The notes below the pieces were generated by a model. The model saw only the letters and a program-made list of their open reading frames with translations, made no database searches and was not told the DNA's origin. Of a stretch of 64,000 nt of DNA, positions 41,893 through 50,900 are shown one piece after another; the first letter of the stretch is position 1; every line of letters starts with the position of its first letter. Position numbers and translations under genes: made by a program. Source of the stretch: Maricurvus nonylphenolicus (GTDB lineage: Bacteria > Pseudomonadota > Gammaproteobacteria > Pseudomonadales > Cellvibrionaceae); the NCBI RefSeq assembly GCF_042854845.1, contig NZ_AP031498.1, positions 5,146,001 to 5,210,000 of the forward strand, written 5' to 3'.

Positions 41893-42573
41893 GTGACCGA
41901 CGGCTTTGATTTACAACTGGACCTGCAGGGCAAAAAACTGCCCCACTATATTGCCGTAGAAGGCCCCATCGGGGTGGGCAAAACCACCCTGGCCAAACAC
42001 CTGGCCACGACCTTTAACTATGATGTTTTGCTCGAACAGGCGGTAGAAAACCCGTTTCTGGAACGCTTTTACACGGACCCAAAAGCCAACGCCCTGTCGA
42101 CGCAGTTATTTTTCCTGCTGCAGCGCGCCAAACAAATCCAGTCCCTGCGCCAGGACGATATCTTTACCCCTGTACGGGTGGCCGACTTTCTGATCGATAA
42201 AGATCAGCTGTTTGCCCAGGTCACCCTCGACGATGACGAACTGAATATATACCAACAGGTTTACAATCAATTGACCATCGATGCACCGCGCCCGGATTTG
42301 GTGATTTATCTACAGGCGCCTGTCGATGTGCTGCACGACCGTATTCGCCAGCGCGGCGTAAAATCCGAGCAGGGTATTTCCGATGAATACCTCAGCGTAC
42401 TTAACGATGCCTATATGCGCTTTTTCCACTACTATGATGATGCGCCGTTATTGATTGTAAACGCTGCCGAACTGGATCTAGTCAACAATGCCGACCACTA
42501 TCAGCAACTGGTAGAACGTATGCTGAAAACCACCCGTGGTCGCCACTACTACAACCCGACACCCACACTGTAA
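41893..42573 (+). CDS. Deoxynucleoside kinase
   Basis: This 226-residue P-loop kinase of the dNK/dGK family has GPIGVGKTTL (about residues 24-33) and the catalytic ERFYTDP region, plus a lid-like RIRQRGVKSEQG segment. It phosphorylates salvaged deoxynucleosides; base preference cannot be read from the sequence. It uses a GTG start with AGGAG eight bases upstream. Its place between folK and panB is conserved in Pseudomonas-like genomes. Confidence 0.9.
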   Translation: MTDGFDLQLDLQGKKLPHYIAVEGPIGVGKTTLAKHLATTFNYDVLLEQAVENPFLERFYTDPKANALSTQLFFLLQRAKQIQSLRQDDIFTPVRVADFLIDKDQLFAQVTLDDDELNIYQQVYNQLTIDAPRPDLVIYLQAPVDVLHDRIRQRGVKSEQGISDEYLSVLNDAYMRFFHYYDDAPLLIVNAAELDLVNNADHYQQLVERMLKTTRGRHYYNPTPTL

Positions 42574-42611
42574 GTGTCGCCTCCGATCAAGACAACGCGA
42601 GTTTAAATGCT

Positions 42612-43439
42612 ATGCCTTACGGAACCATCACCGCCGATAGCGGTTTGACCAAACCCATTACCATTAACACCCTGCGCAAAATGAAAGCCGAAGGGGAAAA
42701 ATTTATTACCGTCGCCCTCTACGATGCCCCTATGGCAGCGATGGCGCAGAAAACCGGCGTGGAAGTCCTGCTGGTCGGCGACAGCCTCGGCATGACGGTA
42801 CTGGGTTATGACAGCACCATTCCCGTCACCATGGAACAGATGATCTATCACGTTGAAGCAGTGCGCCGCGGTAACAACAAATCCCTGATCATGGGCGACA
42901 TGCCGTTTATGACCTACGCCACCCCCGAGCAGGCCATGACCAATGCTACGCGCATTATGCAGGCTGGCGCCCATATGGTGAAAATCGAGGGCGGTGAATG
43001 GCTGGTAGACACCGTGAAGATGTTAGGCGATCGCGGCATCCCGGTATGTGCACACCTGGGACTGACACCACAATCGGTAAACAAGTTTGGCGGCTTCCGC
43101 GTCCAGGGCCGTAACGATGAACAGGCCGAGCAGATTTTTAACGATGCCTTGGCGCTCGATAAAGCCGGTGCCGATTTATTGGTACTGGAGTGTGTGCCTG
43201 TAGCCCTGGCCAAGCGCATTACCGACGCGGTATCCATGCCGGTGATTGGCATTGGCGCTGGTCGTGACACCGATGCGCAGGTACTGGTGATTAATGATAT
43301 TCTCGGCCTGACTGAACAGCCGCCGAAGTTTTCGAAAAACTTTTTGGTGGAAGCGGAAGATATCCCCGGTGCACTGCGCAAATATGCCGCCGATGTTAAG
43401 TCCGGCATCTTCCCCTCTGACGAGCACAACTTTGGTTAA
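42612..43439 (+). CDS. panB: 3-methyl-2-oxobutanoate hydroxymethyltransferase
   Basis: This 275-residue enzyme carries out the first committed step of pantothenate synthesis. Conserved segments are LVGDSLGMTVLGYDSTIPVTM, metal-binding Asp in MGDMPFMTY, and KIEGGEWLVDT, followed by GLTPQSVNKFGGF. The expected partner panC does not follow; the next gene is an unrelated minus-strand EAL protein, so panC must lie elsewhere. Confidence 0.96.
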   Translation: MPYGTITADSGLTKPITINTLRKMKAEGEKFITVALYDAPMAAMAQKTGVEVLLVGDSLGMTVLGYDSTIPVTMEQMIYHVEAVRRGNNKSLIMGDMPFMTYATPEQAMTNATRIMQAGAHMVKIEGGEWLVDTVKMLGDRGIPVCAHLGLTPQSVNKFGGFRVQGRNDEQAEQIFNDALALDKAGADLLVLECVPVALAKRITDAVSMPVIGIGAGRDTDAQVLVINDILGLTEQPPKFSKNFLVEAEDIPGALRKYAADVKSGIFPSDEHNFG

Positions 43440-43457
43440 GAGCTCTGGGGTTAAGAG

Positions 43458-45437
43458 CTAGCCTGCCTCGGCAATAGCCGGCTGCATCAGCAGTTCGGCT
43501 TCGCGGCTAGCAACCGGGCGACTAAACAGGTAGCCCTGTCCCACATGAATGCCCATACGACGCAGCAATTCCAGTTGCGTCTCGCTTTCGATACCCTCAG
43601 CCACCAATTGAATATCCATGCCCGCCGCCAGTGTCGTGAGCGCATTTACCACCGCCTGCTTGTTAACATCCTCTTCCAGATTACAAACAAAACTGCGATC
43701 AATTTTAATTTGTTGCGGCTGCAGGCTAACCATATAACCCAGATTGGAATAACCCACCCCAAAGTCATCCACACTCAATTTAAAACCAAACTCGCGCAAG
43801 CGATTTAGCGTTGGGTGCTGGCCCTGGACAAAATTCGATTCGGTTAATTCCAGCTCCACTCGCTGCGGTGGAATACCATAACGCTGGCACAGTTGCTTGA
43901 TATAGTAAGGTAATTTCTCATCGTCCAGCTGCAGTGGCGAGAGATTTATCGCCATGCTTAACTCCAGCTGTCCCTTATCACGCCACTGCGCCAATTGTTT
44001 GATGGCCTTTAACAACACCAGATAACCCAAGGGTTTAATCAAGCCGGTTTCTTCGGCCAGCGGAATAAATACCACAGGTGACTGCAGGGTTTTATCTACC
44101 CCCTGCAAACGTGACAGCGCCTCAAAGCCAACAATACGTCGTGACTGTAAACACACCTTGGGCTGATAAATAATCTCCACCGCACTGCGCCCAATTGCAT
44201 CCTGTAGCGCTTGTACCTGGGCGTGTTTATCCTGAATCTCTTTCGACAGGGCCGGATGATAGTGCTGGATGGCGGTCTCCTGCTGACGGGTTTGCACCGT
44301 CGCGATATCCGCCGCCTGCAACAACTCATTGACGGTTTTGCCATCGGTTACCGAATAACTGATACCGATATAAGGCCGCAATTCATGGCGGAAGCCCTGA
44401 ACATTGTAGGCCGCCGATAACTCCTGCATCAGCCGATAGCCAAAGTCGTCGACTTCTTTGACCTGCCGTTCCGGTAACAGCAATAAGAAATCTGTGCCGA
44501 TTGAACGCGCCGCCAGCGCTCTTTCGGGCAAGAGTTTCAGCAAACGCTCAGCAATTGCCTGCAACAAACTTTCAGCAATCGAGTGACCGTGAATTTTGGC
44601 GGTATGCTTGAGGTTGGAAATACTGATATGAACAATGTAAAAAGGCCGACCACGGGACAGCTTTTTTTCAGCCTGCTCGATAAAACTGTTGCGGTTATTG
44701 AGACGAGTTAAATAATCGTGATCCAACAGCCAGTTGATATGTGCCTGATCCTGCACCTGACGCTGAAACCAACGCCTGACCAAACCACCACTCAATACCA
44801 CAAAGCCCCCGGTCACCATCAACAGCGCCAGACAGATCCAGACCATGGAACGCCAGGCATTTTGCTGTAGCGCCAGGGATTGATCGATCGCATCGCGACT
44901 GATCATATTCATTAAATCGTTAATCAGGAACGTCGGCGTATCTTCAATATTTTTTACATGATTATCGGCACTTAAATAATCATGCTGCGACTGCCAGTAA
45001 ATATTGCGCGCTTCCTGATAGGCCACCCGCAACACTTCCAGTGAGTAAATAATCTCGCGCACCTGCTCATTGGTTTCCGGCTGATTAACCCACACCAGCA
45101 GCTGCTGACCCAATTCGAAGGTTTTGGTTTCCTGCTGTTTGAAGTTTTGCCACAGCAGCGATTCATCGACACTCTCGGAATACAACAAATAGGTATTCCA
45201 GGCCTGAACCTGATTTTCCAGCGAACTATTAAGCTCACTCAACAGCTTGCTGTGCTCCAGACGCTGCTCCAGCAGATCGTGCTGGGCATCGAGATGACTG
45301 GTACTCCAAAACATCGAACCAATAGCCAGCGCCAATGGCAGCAAGGGCCCTAGAATAACCAACCAGAAATACGCACTCTGCCCCTGCATCTTTTGGGTAT
45401 GCACTTTTTGGCGCTGAGATGTGGAGGTTTTTGACAT
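43458..45437 (-). CDS. Membrane GGDEF/EAL protein, probable c-di-GMP phosphodiesterase
   Basis: This 659-residue protein has an N-terminal helix (about residues 24-44), a periplasmic helical sensor region (about 45-190) and a second helix (about 195-215). A GGDEF domain follows whose active loop is degenerate (RSIGTDFLLLLPER), and then an EAL domain. The EAL part keeps the catalytic motifs GFEALSRL, NLSPLQL, ELTESNF, DDFGVGYSNL, KIDRSFV and VAEGIE, so hydrolysis of c-di-GMP is expected. The GGDEF part may bind GTP or dimerise only. It converges on panB and has its own leader of about 150 bp. Confidence 0.93.
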   Translation of the reverse strand: MSKTSTSQRQKVHTQKMQGQSAYFWLVILGPLLPLALAIGSMFWSTSHLDAQHDLLEQRLEHSKLLSELNSSLENQVQAWNTYLLYSESVDESLLWQNFKQQETKTFELGQQLLVWVNQPETNEQVREIIYSLEVLRVAYQEARNIYWQSQHDYLSADNHVKNIEDTPTFLINDLMNMISRDAIDQSLALQQNAWRSMVWICLALLMVTGGFVVLSGGLVRRWFQRQVQDQAHINWLLDHDYLTRLNNRNSFIEQAEKKLSRGRPFYIVHISISNLKHTAKIHGHSIAESLLQAIAERLLKLLPERALAARSIGTDFLLLLPERQVKEVDDFGYRLMQELSAAYNVQGFRHELRPYIGISYSVTDGKTVNELLQAADIATVQTRQQETAIQHYHPALSKEIQDKHAQVQALQDAIGRSAVEIIYQPKVCLQSRRIVGFEALSRLQGVDKTLQSPVVFIPLAEETGLIKPLGYLVLLKAIKQLAQWRDKGQLELSMAINLSPLQLDDEKLPYYIKQLCQRYGIPPQRVELELTESNFVQGQHPTLNRLREFGFKLSVDDFGVGYSNLGYMVSLQPQQIKIDRSFVCNLEEDVNKQAVVNALTTLAAGMDIQLVAEGIESETQLELLRRMGIHVGQGYLFSRPVASREAELLMQPAIAEAG

Positions 45438-45586
45438 GGAGCCACAACATAAATGAAAAGCAGAGTTGTAGACCGCAATATAGAAATCAAATATGAAAGT
45501 TTAGTGACAACAAAGAAAGAAAAATGTCATAAAAAAGTGGAAGCATCAAACTTAATGAAAAGTGTGACAAAAAGCGCTATCCAGGT

Positions 45587-46462
45587 TTATTGAACACCGG
45601 GTAATTGCGGCAGATACTGCTGCGTGGCCGCATTGATGTCACAGCCCTGACGGCCGCCACAGCGAGAGTCACCATAGGCCTGCTGACGTGATTGTTCGAT
45701 CCGGGCAGCCAAGGCATCACAGGCACTGAAAGTCACATTGCGCAACTTCACCACATAAGCACCCAACTTATCGAGCAACGGATAATCTTTAAGATGCCCT
45801 TTGGCATCGGCAAAATTCTCGTACAGGCCGTAATAGACCGCAAAAATACCATTATCCTTCTGGCGACACTGTAGAGGTATGGCGCCGTGCTTTTTGGCGA
45901 AACGCTGGCCAAAGCTGGCAAACTTAAATGCACCTATCTGAATGCTGTACACCAGATCGTACTGGCTCTCATTCATGTCGCTCTGCTGAGTACCTGAAGC
46001 GGGAGCGGGTAGATCCTGCAAACGCGCCTGCGCCAGCCGCAACACGGCGCCGTCCGGCTCCTGCACCAAGCGAATCAGCGGCAACGGCTCGCGCGGGGTA
46101 AAGGCAACCAGCATTGGGCTGAAATCGAGCCCCAGCTCCTCGGTCACCGTATCCAGCGCCTGCTGCCCCTCGGGTAGCGCATCAAAGCCCCCCAGATACA
46201 CCAGGCGACGATTATCGGTTATCTGCACTTCGTGCAGTGACGGGAAGGAAACCTCGGCCAACGCCGCCTGATTGCGGGCATCCACTAATACCTGGACGGC
46301 ATAGCGCTCACGGGCCAGGGGTTGGCCTGTTTCGCCGATCTGAGCACAGCTGTAGGCCGAGCGGGTACCGCCACTCAGGCAATAGGATTCCACCGCCCAC
46401 ACCTGAACGGTAAATACCATCAACAACGCTATCAACAACGGCTTCAACGACCAGGGGTACAT
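45587..46462 (-). CDS. Secreted protein with SPOR-like C-terminal domain
   Basis: This 291-residue protein has a signal peptide ending near VWAVESYC (about residue 24) and cysteine pairs in the mature N-terminus (SYCLSGG, YSCAQ). A central region has no recognised domain. The C-terminal segment YDLVYSIQIGAFKFASFGQRFAKKHGAIPLQC followed by FAVYYGLYENFADAKGHL resembles a SPOR peptidoglycan-binding domain. A role at the cell wall is inferred. It lies alone between the EAL gene and pnp. Confidence 0.72.
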   Translation of the reverse strand: MYPWSLKPLLIALLMVFTVQVWAVESYCLSGGTRSAYSCAQIGETGQPLARERYAVQVLVDARNQAALAEVSFPSLHEVQITDNRRLVYLGGFDALPEGQQALDTVTEELGLDFSPMLVAFTPREPLPLIRLVQEPDGAVLRLAQARLQDLPAPASGTQQSDMNESQYDLVYSIQIGAFKFASFGQRFAKKHGAIPLQCRQKDNGIFAVYYGLYENFADAKGHLKDYPLLDKLGAYVVKLRNVTFSACDALAARIEQSRQQAYGDSRCGGRQGCDINAATQQYLPQLPGVQ

Positions 46463-46552
46463 AATTTTCCCGAATCCGCTACAAAGGAGTTTTAATATGA
46501 GGCGTTAGTCTAGCACGATCCTGTTGTTGACGAGAAAGCTCAAAAAAAAGGC

Positions 46553-46583
46553 AAAAAAAAGCCGCGCTAAAAGCGCGGCCTTT
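46553..46583 (-). terminator. Terminator of pnp
   Basis: On the minus strand GCCGCGC-TTTTA-GCGCGGC is followed by eight T, about 20 bases after the pnp stop. Confidence 0.9.
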
Positions 46584-46600
46584 TCGACAAGCAGAGTCAA

Positions 46601-48748
46601 TTACTCAGCGTTGCCTTCACCAGCTTCAGCGGCAGGCGCCTCAGCAGGTGCTTCTTCAGCCGGAGCCTCATCACGAGCAGCTTCTTTGATAGACAGCTTG
46701 ATACGACCGCGCTGATCTACGTCCAGGCACTTAACGCGAACCATCTGACCTTCTTGCAGGTAATCGGTTACGCTGTTAACGCGCTCTTCAGCGATCTGGG
46801 AGATGTGTACCAGACCATCTTTGCCAGGCAGGAAGTTAACGAACGCACCGAAATCAACGATACGAACAACCTTACCTTCATAGATGGTGCCGATTTCTGC
46901 TTCTGCAGTAATCTCGCCAATTTTGTCCAGCGCAGCGCGCAGGGAGTCACCGGTTTCACCGTAAACCTTAACAGTACCGTCATCGTCGATATCAACAGAT
47001 GCACCGGTCTCTTCGGTGATGGAGCGAATGGTCGCACCGCCTTTACCGATGATGTCACGGATCTTGTCCGGGTGAACCTTGATCTGCTCGAACTGAGGTG
47101 CAGAATCAGAAACGCCTTCGCGAGACTGGTTAATGACCTTGTTCATCTCAGCCAGGATGTGCAGACGTGCGTGCAGGGCCTGCTCCAGGGCGATTTCCAT
47201 GATCTGCTCGGTGATACCTTCGATCTTGATATCCATTTGCAGAGCGGTAATACCGTTGGCGCTACCAGCAACTTTAAAGTCCATGTCACCCAGGTGGTCT
47301 TCATCACCCAGGATGTCGGTCAGTACAGCAAAGCCGTTGTCTTCTTTAACCAGACCCATGGCGATACCGGCAACAGGAGCCTTCAGAGGTACACCAGCGT
47401 CCATCAGTGCCAGAGAAGAACCACATACGGAAGCCATGGAGGAAGAACCGTTAGATTCGGTGATCTCACTCACAACACGGATGGAGTACGGGAACTCTTC
47501 TTCGGTTGGCAGCATGGCAGCAATACCACGACGGGCCAGACGACCGTGACCAATTTCACGACGGCCAGTACCGCCCATACGGCCAGCTTCACCTACAGAG
47601 TATGGAGGGAAGTTGTAGTGCAGCATGAATGGGTCACGACGTGAACCTTCCAGGGCATCGATCATCTGTGCGTCACGGGAAGAACCCAGAGTGGCAACAA
47701 CGATGGCCTGAGTCTCACCACGGGTGAACAGGGCAGAACCGTGAGTTTTTGGCAGGGTGCCAACTTCAACGTTGATAGGACGAACAGTTTTGGTGTCGCG
47801 ACCATCGATACGTGGCTCACCGGCAACAACGCTCTGACGAACGGTTTGTTTTTCCAGCTTGCTGAATACGCCTTTCACTTCATCGGCAGACACTTCTTCA
47901 GTGGCCAGCTGCTCAGCAGCTTGAGTACGCAGCTCGCCCAGACGGGTGTAACGCTGCATCTTGTCAGTGATTTTGTAGGCTTCTTTAACCTGTGCACCGA
48001 AAGCTTCGGCAACGGCAGATTTCAGCGCAGTGTTTTCTGCTTCTGGCTGCCAGTCCCAGGTTGGTTTGGCGGCATCGCGAGCCAGCTCTTCAACTGCCTG
48101 AATAACCGTTTGCAGCTCTTGGTGAGCGTACAGAACCGCACCCAGCATAATGTCTTCTGGCAGTTCGTTGGCTTCGGATTCAACCATCAGTACCGCTTCT
48201 TTGGTACCGGCAACAACCATGTCCAGCTCAGAAGCTGCAACCGCAGCGTAACCTGGGTTCAGCAGGTAGCCGTCAGCTTCGGTGTAACCTACACGAGCAG
48301 CACCAATTGGGCCGCTGAACGGAATACCGGAGATGGCCAGCGCGGCAGACGTACCGATCATGGCAGCGATATCTGGATCAACGTCCTTCTCAGCGGACAT
48401 CACAGTACACACCACCTGTACTTCGTTCATAAAGCCGTTCGGGAACAGCGGACGAATTGGACGGTCGATCAGACGCGAGGTCAGGGTTTCTTTTTCACTT
48501 GGACGGCCTTCACGCTTGAAGAAACCACCCGGGATTTTACCGGCGGCGTAGGCCTTTTCGATGTAATGGACAGACAGCGGGAAGAAATCTTGGCCTTCAC
48601 GGGTGTCTTTGGCGCCTACCACGGTAACCAGTACCTGGGTATCGCCCATGCTAACGAGAACTGCACCGGTAGCCTGACGCGCAATGCGGCCGGTTTCCAG
48701 AGTTACAGTTTGATTGCCGTATTGGAATTTTTTAATGACGGGATTCAC
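46601..48748 (-). CDS. pnp: Polyribonucleotide nucleotidyltransferase (PNPase)
   Basis: This 715-residue phosphorolytic 3'-5' exonuclease is part of the RNA degradosome. Two RNase PH domains (about residues 10-215 and 320-540; catalytic LTDILGDEDHLGDMDFKVAG) are joined by a helical linker and followed by a KH domain (IRDIIGKGGATIRSITEETG) and an S1 domain (about 620-690). The C-terminus is Glu/Ala-rich. A long leader with a perfect hairpin precedes it, as in the autoregulated E. coli gene. Confidence 0.97.
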   Translation of the reverse strand: MNPVIKKFQYGNQTVTLETGRIARQATGAVLVSMGDTQVLVTVVGAKDTREGQDFFPLSVHYIEKAYAAGKIPGGFFKREGRPSEKETLTSRLIDRPIRPLFPNGFMNEVQVVCTVMSAEKDVDPDIAAMIGTSAALAISGIPFSGPIGAARVGYTEADGYLLNPGYAAVAASELDMVVAGTKEAVLMVESEANELPEDIMLGAVLYAHQELQTVIQAVEELARDAAKPTWDWQPEAENTALKSAVAEAFGAQVKEAYKITDKMQRYTRLGELRTQAAEQLATEEVSADEVKGVFSKLEKQTVRQSVVAGEPRIDGRDTKTVRPINVEVGTLPKTHGSALFTRGETQAIVVATLGSSRDAQMIDALEGSRRDPFMLHYNFPPYSVGEAGRMGGTGRREIGHGRLARRGIAAMLPTEEEFPYSIRVVSEITESNGSSSMASVCGSSLALMDAGVPLKAPVAGIAMGLVKEDNGFAVLTDILGDEDHLGDMDFKVAGSANGITALQMDIKIEGITEQIMEIALEQALHARLHILAEMNKVINQSREGVSDSAPQFEQIKVHPDKIRDIIGKGGATIRSITEETGASVDIDDDGTVKVYGETGDSLRAALDKIGEITAEAEIGTIYEGKVVRIVDFGAFVNFLPGKDGLVHISQIAEERVNSVTDYLQEGQMVRVKCLDVDQRGRIKLSIKEAARDEAPAEEAPAEAPAAEAGEGNAE

Positions 48749-48946
48749 GACATTAGTCCTTTTATTTACTTTCTTTCAATTCAACTATTTCTATTTGTTT
48801 ACACTAACGCAACCTACTTTAGTACATAACCCACTAATCACCTAAGACAGCCATCTAAATAGCCACCCGAGGTGCGGGTCATATACCAGGACACAGGGTT
48901 TATCCAAAACCCTACACCCTACAAACCTTTTTACCGACTTGCTAAT

Positions 48947-48968
48947 GCCTTACATTGCCATGTAAGGC
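48947..48968 (-). promoter_or_regulatory. Hairpin in the pnp leader, candidate RNase III/PNPase control element
   Basis: GCCTTACA (48947-48954) and TGTAAGGC (48961-48968) pair perfectly around a six-base loop. Enterobacterial pnp mRNA has a leader hairpin cut by RNase III, which lets PNPase repress itself; this stem sits in a similar place about 200 bases before the start codon. Function inferred. Confidence 0.45.
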
Positions 48969-49018
48969 GTCTTACCTCTATGCCCCTAACCAGGGGGGAG
49001 GCAGTTACGTGCTTTACT

Positions 49019-49047
49019 AAAAAAAGTGCCCGCTTAGGCGGGCACTG
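49019..49047 (-). terminator. Terminator of rpsO
   Basis: On the minus strand AGTGCCCGC-CTAA-GCGGGCACT is followed by a T run, just after the rpsO stop. Confidence 0.9.
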
Positions 49048-49057
49048 GGTAAAGCTC

Positions 49058-49327
49058 TTAGCGACGCAGACCTAATTTCTTAATCAGGGTAGCGTAGCGG
49101 CTCGCGTCTTTGCCCTTCAGGTAGTCCAGCAGTTTACGACGCTGGTTTACCATGCGGATCAGACCGCGACGAGAGTGGTGATCCTGCTTGTGATCCGAGA
49201 AGTGACCTTGCAGCTTGTTGATGTTGAAAGTCAACAGAGCTACTTGTACTTCCGGGGAACCAGTATCGCCCTCGGCTTGTTGGTAGTCTTTTACGATTTC
49301 AGCTTTTTCAGCAGCACTCAGTGCCAT
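49058..49327 (-). CDS. rpsO: 30S ribosomal protein S15
   Basis: This 89-residue primary binder of 16S rRNA begins MALSAAEKAEIVKDYQ, which fixes the start at 49327 despite an open frame up to 49342. Family segments include GSPEVQVALLTFNINKLQGHF and KQDHHSRRGLIRMVNQRRKLLDYL. The leader (49343-49456) contains a perfect hairpin TCCAGAGC-CAA-GCTCTGGA at 49409-49427, either the truB end or part of the rpsO control region. Confidence 0.97.
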   Translation of the reverse strand: MALSAAEKAEIVKDYQQAEGDTGSPEVQVALLTFNINKLQGHFSDHKQDHHSRRGLIRMVNQRRKLLDYLKGKDASRYATLIKKLGLRR

Positions 49328-49456
49328 AATCATATACCTCAATAATATGCAATTAATAAGTCCAGCCAGGCCCGTGCATATTTACAGACCGGCTAGGGTT
49401 TTCTGCCTTCCAGAGCCAAGCTCTGGAGAGCGGAATTCTTTCAGTGGTAGCCCGAA

Positions 49457-50404
49457 TTAGGACGCTACCAAGCGTTTCGGGGCCACCCGACCATCGTCAG
49501 TGATCTCCCCAACCCCCAGAAAGACGTCATAGTCGCCTTCTTCCAGGAAAACGCGCACCATATCACCTTCATCGCCAATACGGTAGACCTGGGAGTCCAT
49601 AACCGGCTGCCCCTGGCGAAAATAGTGACCTGTGGCCTCTGGCAGGATGATTTCTGGCAATTCCTGCACCGGTGCCCAAGTGGACAGCAGGTGGTGATCG
49701 AGGGTTTCCGCCCTGCCCTCACCGCGTTCGGCTTCCAGCTCAGCCAGGCTAATGCACTCGTCTTCTTTAAACGGCCCCGCCTGAGAGCGGTGCAGTTTGG
49801 CCACATGAGCACCACAGCCCAGGGCCTTGCCAATATCCTCAGCGATGGTACGCACATAGGTACCTTTGCTGCAGTGGATATCCAGATCCAACTCCGCGAC
49901 CTCGCCCGGGCGAAAATCCAGAATATCAATACTGTAGACCGTAACCGGGCGCGCCTCGCGCTCCACCTCAATGCCTTCACGGGCCAGTTTATACAGCGGC
50001 GTACCATTGTGCTTCAGGGCCGAATACATCGGCGGCACCTGCATAATATCGCCCACAAACTGCTCTACCGCCTGCTCGACCTGCTCGCGAGTGATGTCCG
50101 CTGTGCTTACCTGGTCGAGTAACTCACCGTCGGTATCGCCGGTGGTGGTAAATGCCCCCAGACGATAAGTGGTGCGGTAGCGCTTGTCAGCATCCAGTAA
50201 AAACTGGGAAAACTTGGTGGCCTCGCCAAAGCACAGCGGCAATACGCCGGTGGCCAGGGGATCGAGGCTGCCGGTATGACCGGCCTTGGCGGCGAACAAC
50301 AGACGCTTGGCCTTCTGCAAAGCATCGTTGGACGTCATGCCCGTATCTTTATTTAACAGCAGCACTCCGTCGATGGGCCTGCCGCGTCCGCGTCTTCTTC
50401 CCAA
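49457..50404 (-). CDS. truB: tRNA pseudouridine(55) synthase
   Basis: This 315-residue enzyme makes the universal T-loop pseudouridine in tRNA. The catalytic Asp is in HTGSLDPLATGVLPLCFG (about residues 42-57), with GVLLLNKDTGMTSN ahead of it and the PUA-like C-terminal region at the end. It follows rbfA by 40 bp in the conserved cluster. Confidence 0.96.
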   Translation of the reverse strand: MGRRRGRGRPIDGVLLLNKDTGMTSNDALQKAKRLLFAAKAGHTGSLDPLATGVLPLCFGEATKFSQFLLDADKRYRTTYRLGAFTTTGDTDGELLDQVSTADITREQVEQAVEQFVGDIMQVPPMYSALKHNGTPLYKLAREGIEVEREARPVTVYSIDILDFRPGEVAELDLDIHCSKGTYVRTIAEDIGKALGCGAHVAKLHRSQAGPFKEDECISLAELEAERGEGRAETLDHHLLSTWAPVQELPEIILPEATGHYFRQGQPVMDSQVYRIGDEGDMVRVFLEEGDYDVFLGVGEITDDGRVAPKRLVAS

Positions 50405-50444
50405 CGCTTATACCTCTAATATGCTCTTCACAGGCGGCGAAGAC

Positions 50445-50840
50445 TCAGTCTTCGGCATCGTCCTGCTTGTGAGGATGGGCATTATCCTCTGCCACGGCTT
50501 TATCAATCAGGCTAGAGAGCGCCTGACCTTTCACCGATGTGGCATCGTAAATAAATTGCAGCCGTGGCGTCACACGAATATCCAGCTCTTTGGCCAGACG
50601 TGAACGCAAAAAGCCACTGGCGCCGTTGAGGGCTTCAGCCGCTTCACTGCTCTCTTCATCGGTTTCACAACCAACGAAAGTGACAAACACCTTGGCAAAC
50701 GCCAGATCGCGCGTGACATCCACCGCATTGATATTGACCATGCCGATACGCGGATCGCGCATTTCGAACTGAATCAATTGTGCCAGGATGCGCTGAATAG
50801 CATCAGCAATACGATCTGTGCGAGTAAATTCTCTTGCCAT
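50445..50840 (-). CDS. rbfA: 30S ribosome-binding factor A
   Basis: This 131-residue KH-like maturation factor of the small subunit opens with EFTRTDRIADAIQRILAQLIQFEMRDPR and ends with RVTPRLQFIYDATSVKGQ, both typical. An acidic tail of about 15 residues follows the core. It lies between infB and truB, as in E. coli and Pseudomonas. Confidence 0.95.
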   Translation of the reverse strand: MAREFTRTDRIADAIQRILAQLIQFEMRDPRIGMVNINAVDVTRDLAFAKVFVTFVGCETDEESSEAAEALNGASGFLRSRLAKELDIRVTPRLQFIYDATSVKGQALSSLIDKAVAEDNAHPHKQDDAED

Positions 50841-50900
50841 TTATACCTCTTTGGTCAGAACGGAAGCGAGCGGCGCTCGCCCCCATCCTACACACAAGCC

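Larger units (their letters stand above)
48749..49057 (-). other. Intergenic region between rpsO and pnp
   Basis: These 309 bp hold the rpsO terminator, the pnp leader with its hairpin and the presumed pnp promoter. No further gene was found. Confidence 0.6.

Noticed and set aside
43458..45437. Bifunctional diguanylate cyclase activity for the GGDEF/EAL protein
   Set aside because: The GGDEF loop reads IGTDF, which lacks the catalytic glycine/acidic pattern. Only the EAL motifs are intact.
47741..48829. A 362-codon open frame opposite pnp
   Set aside because: It is an antisense shadow of PNPase; codon bias of a highly expressed gene tends to leave the opposite frame open.
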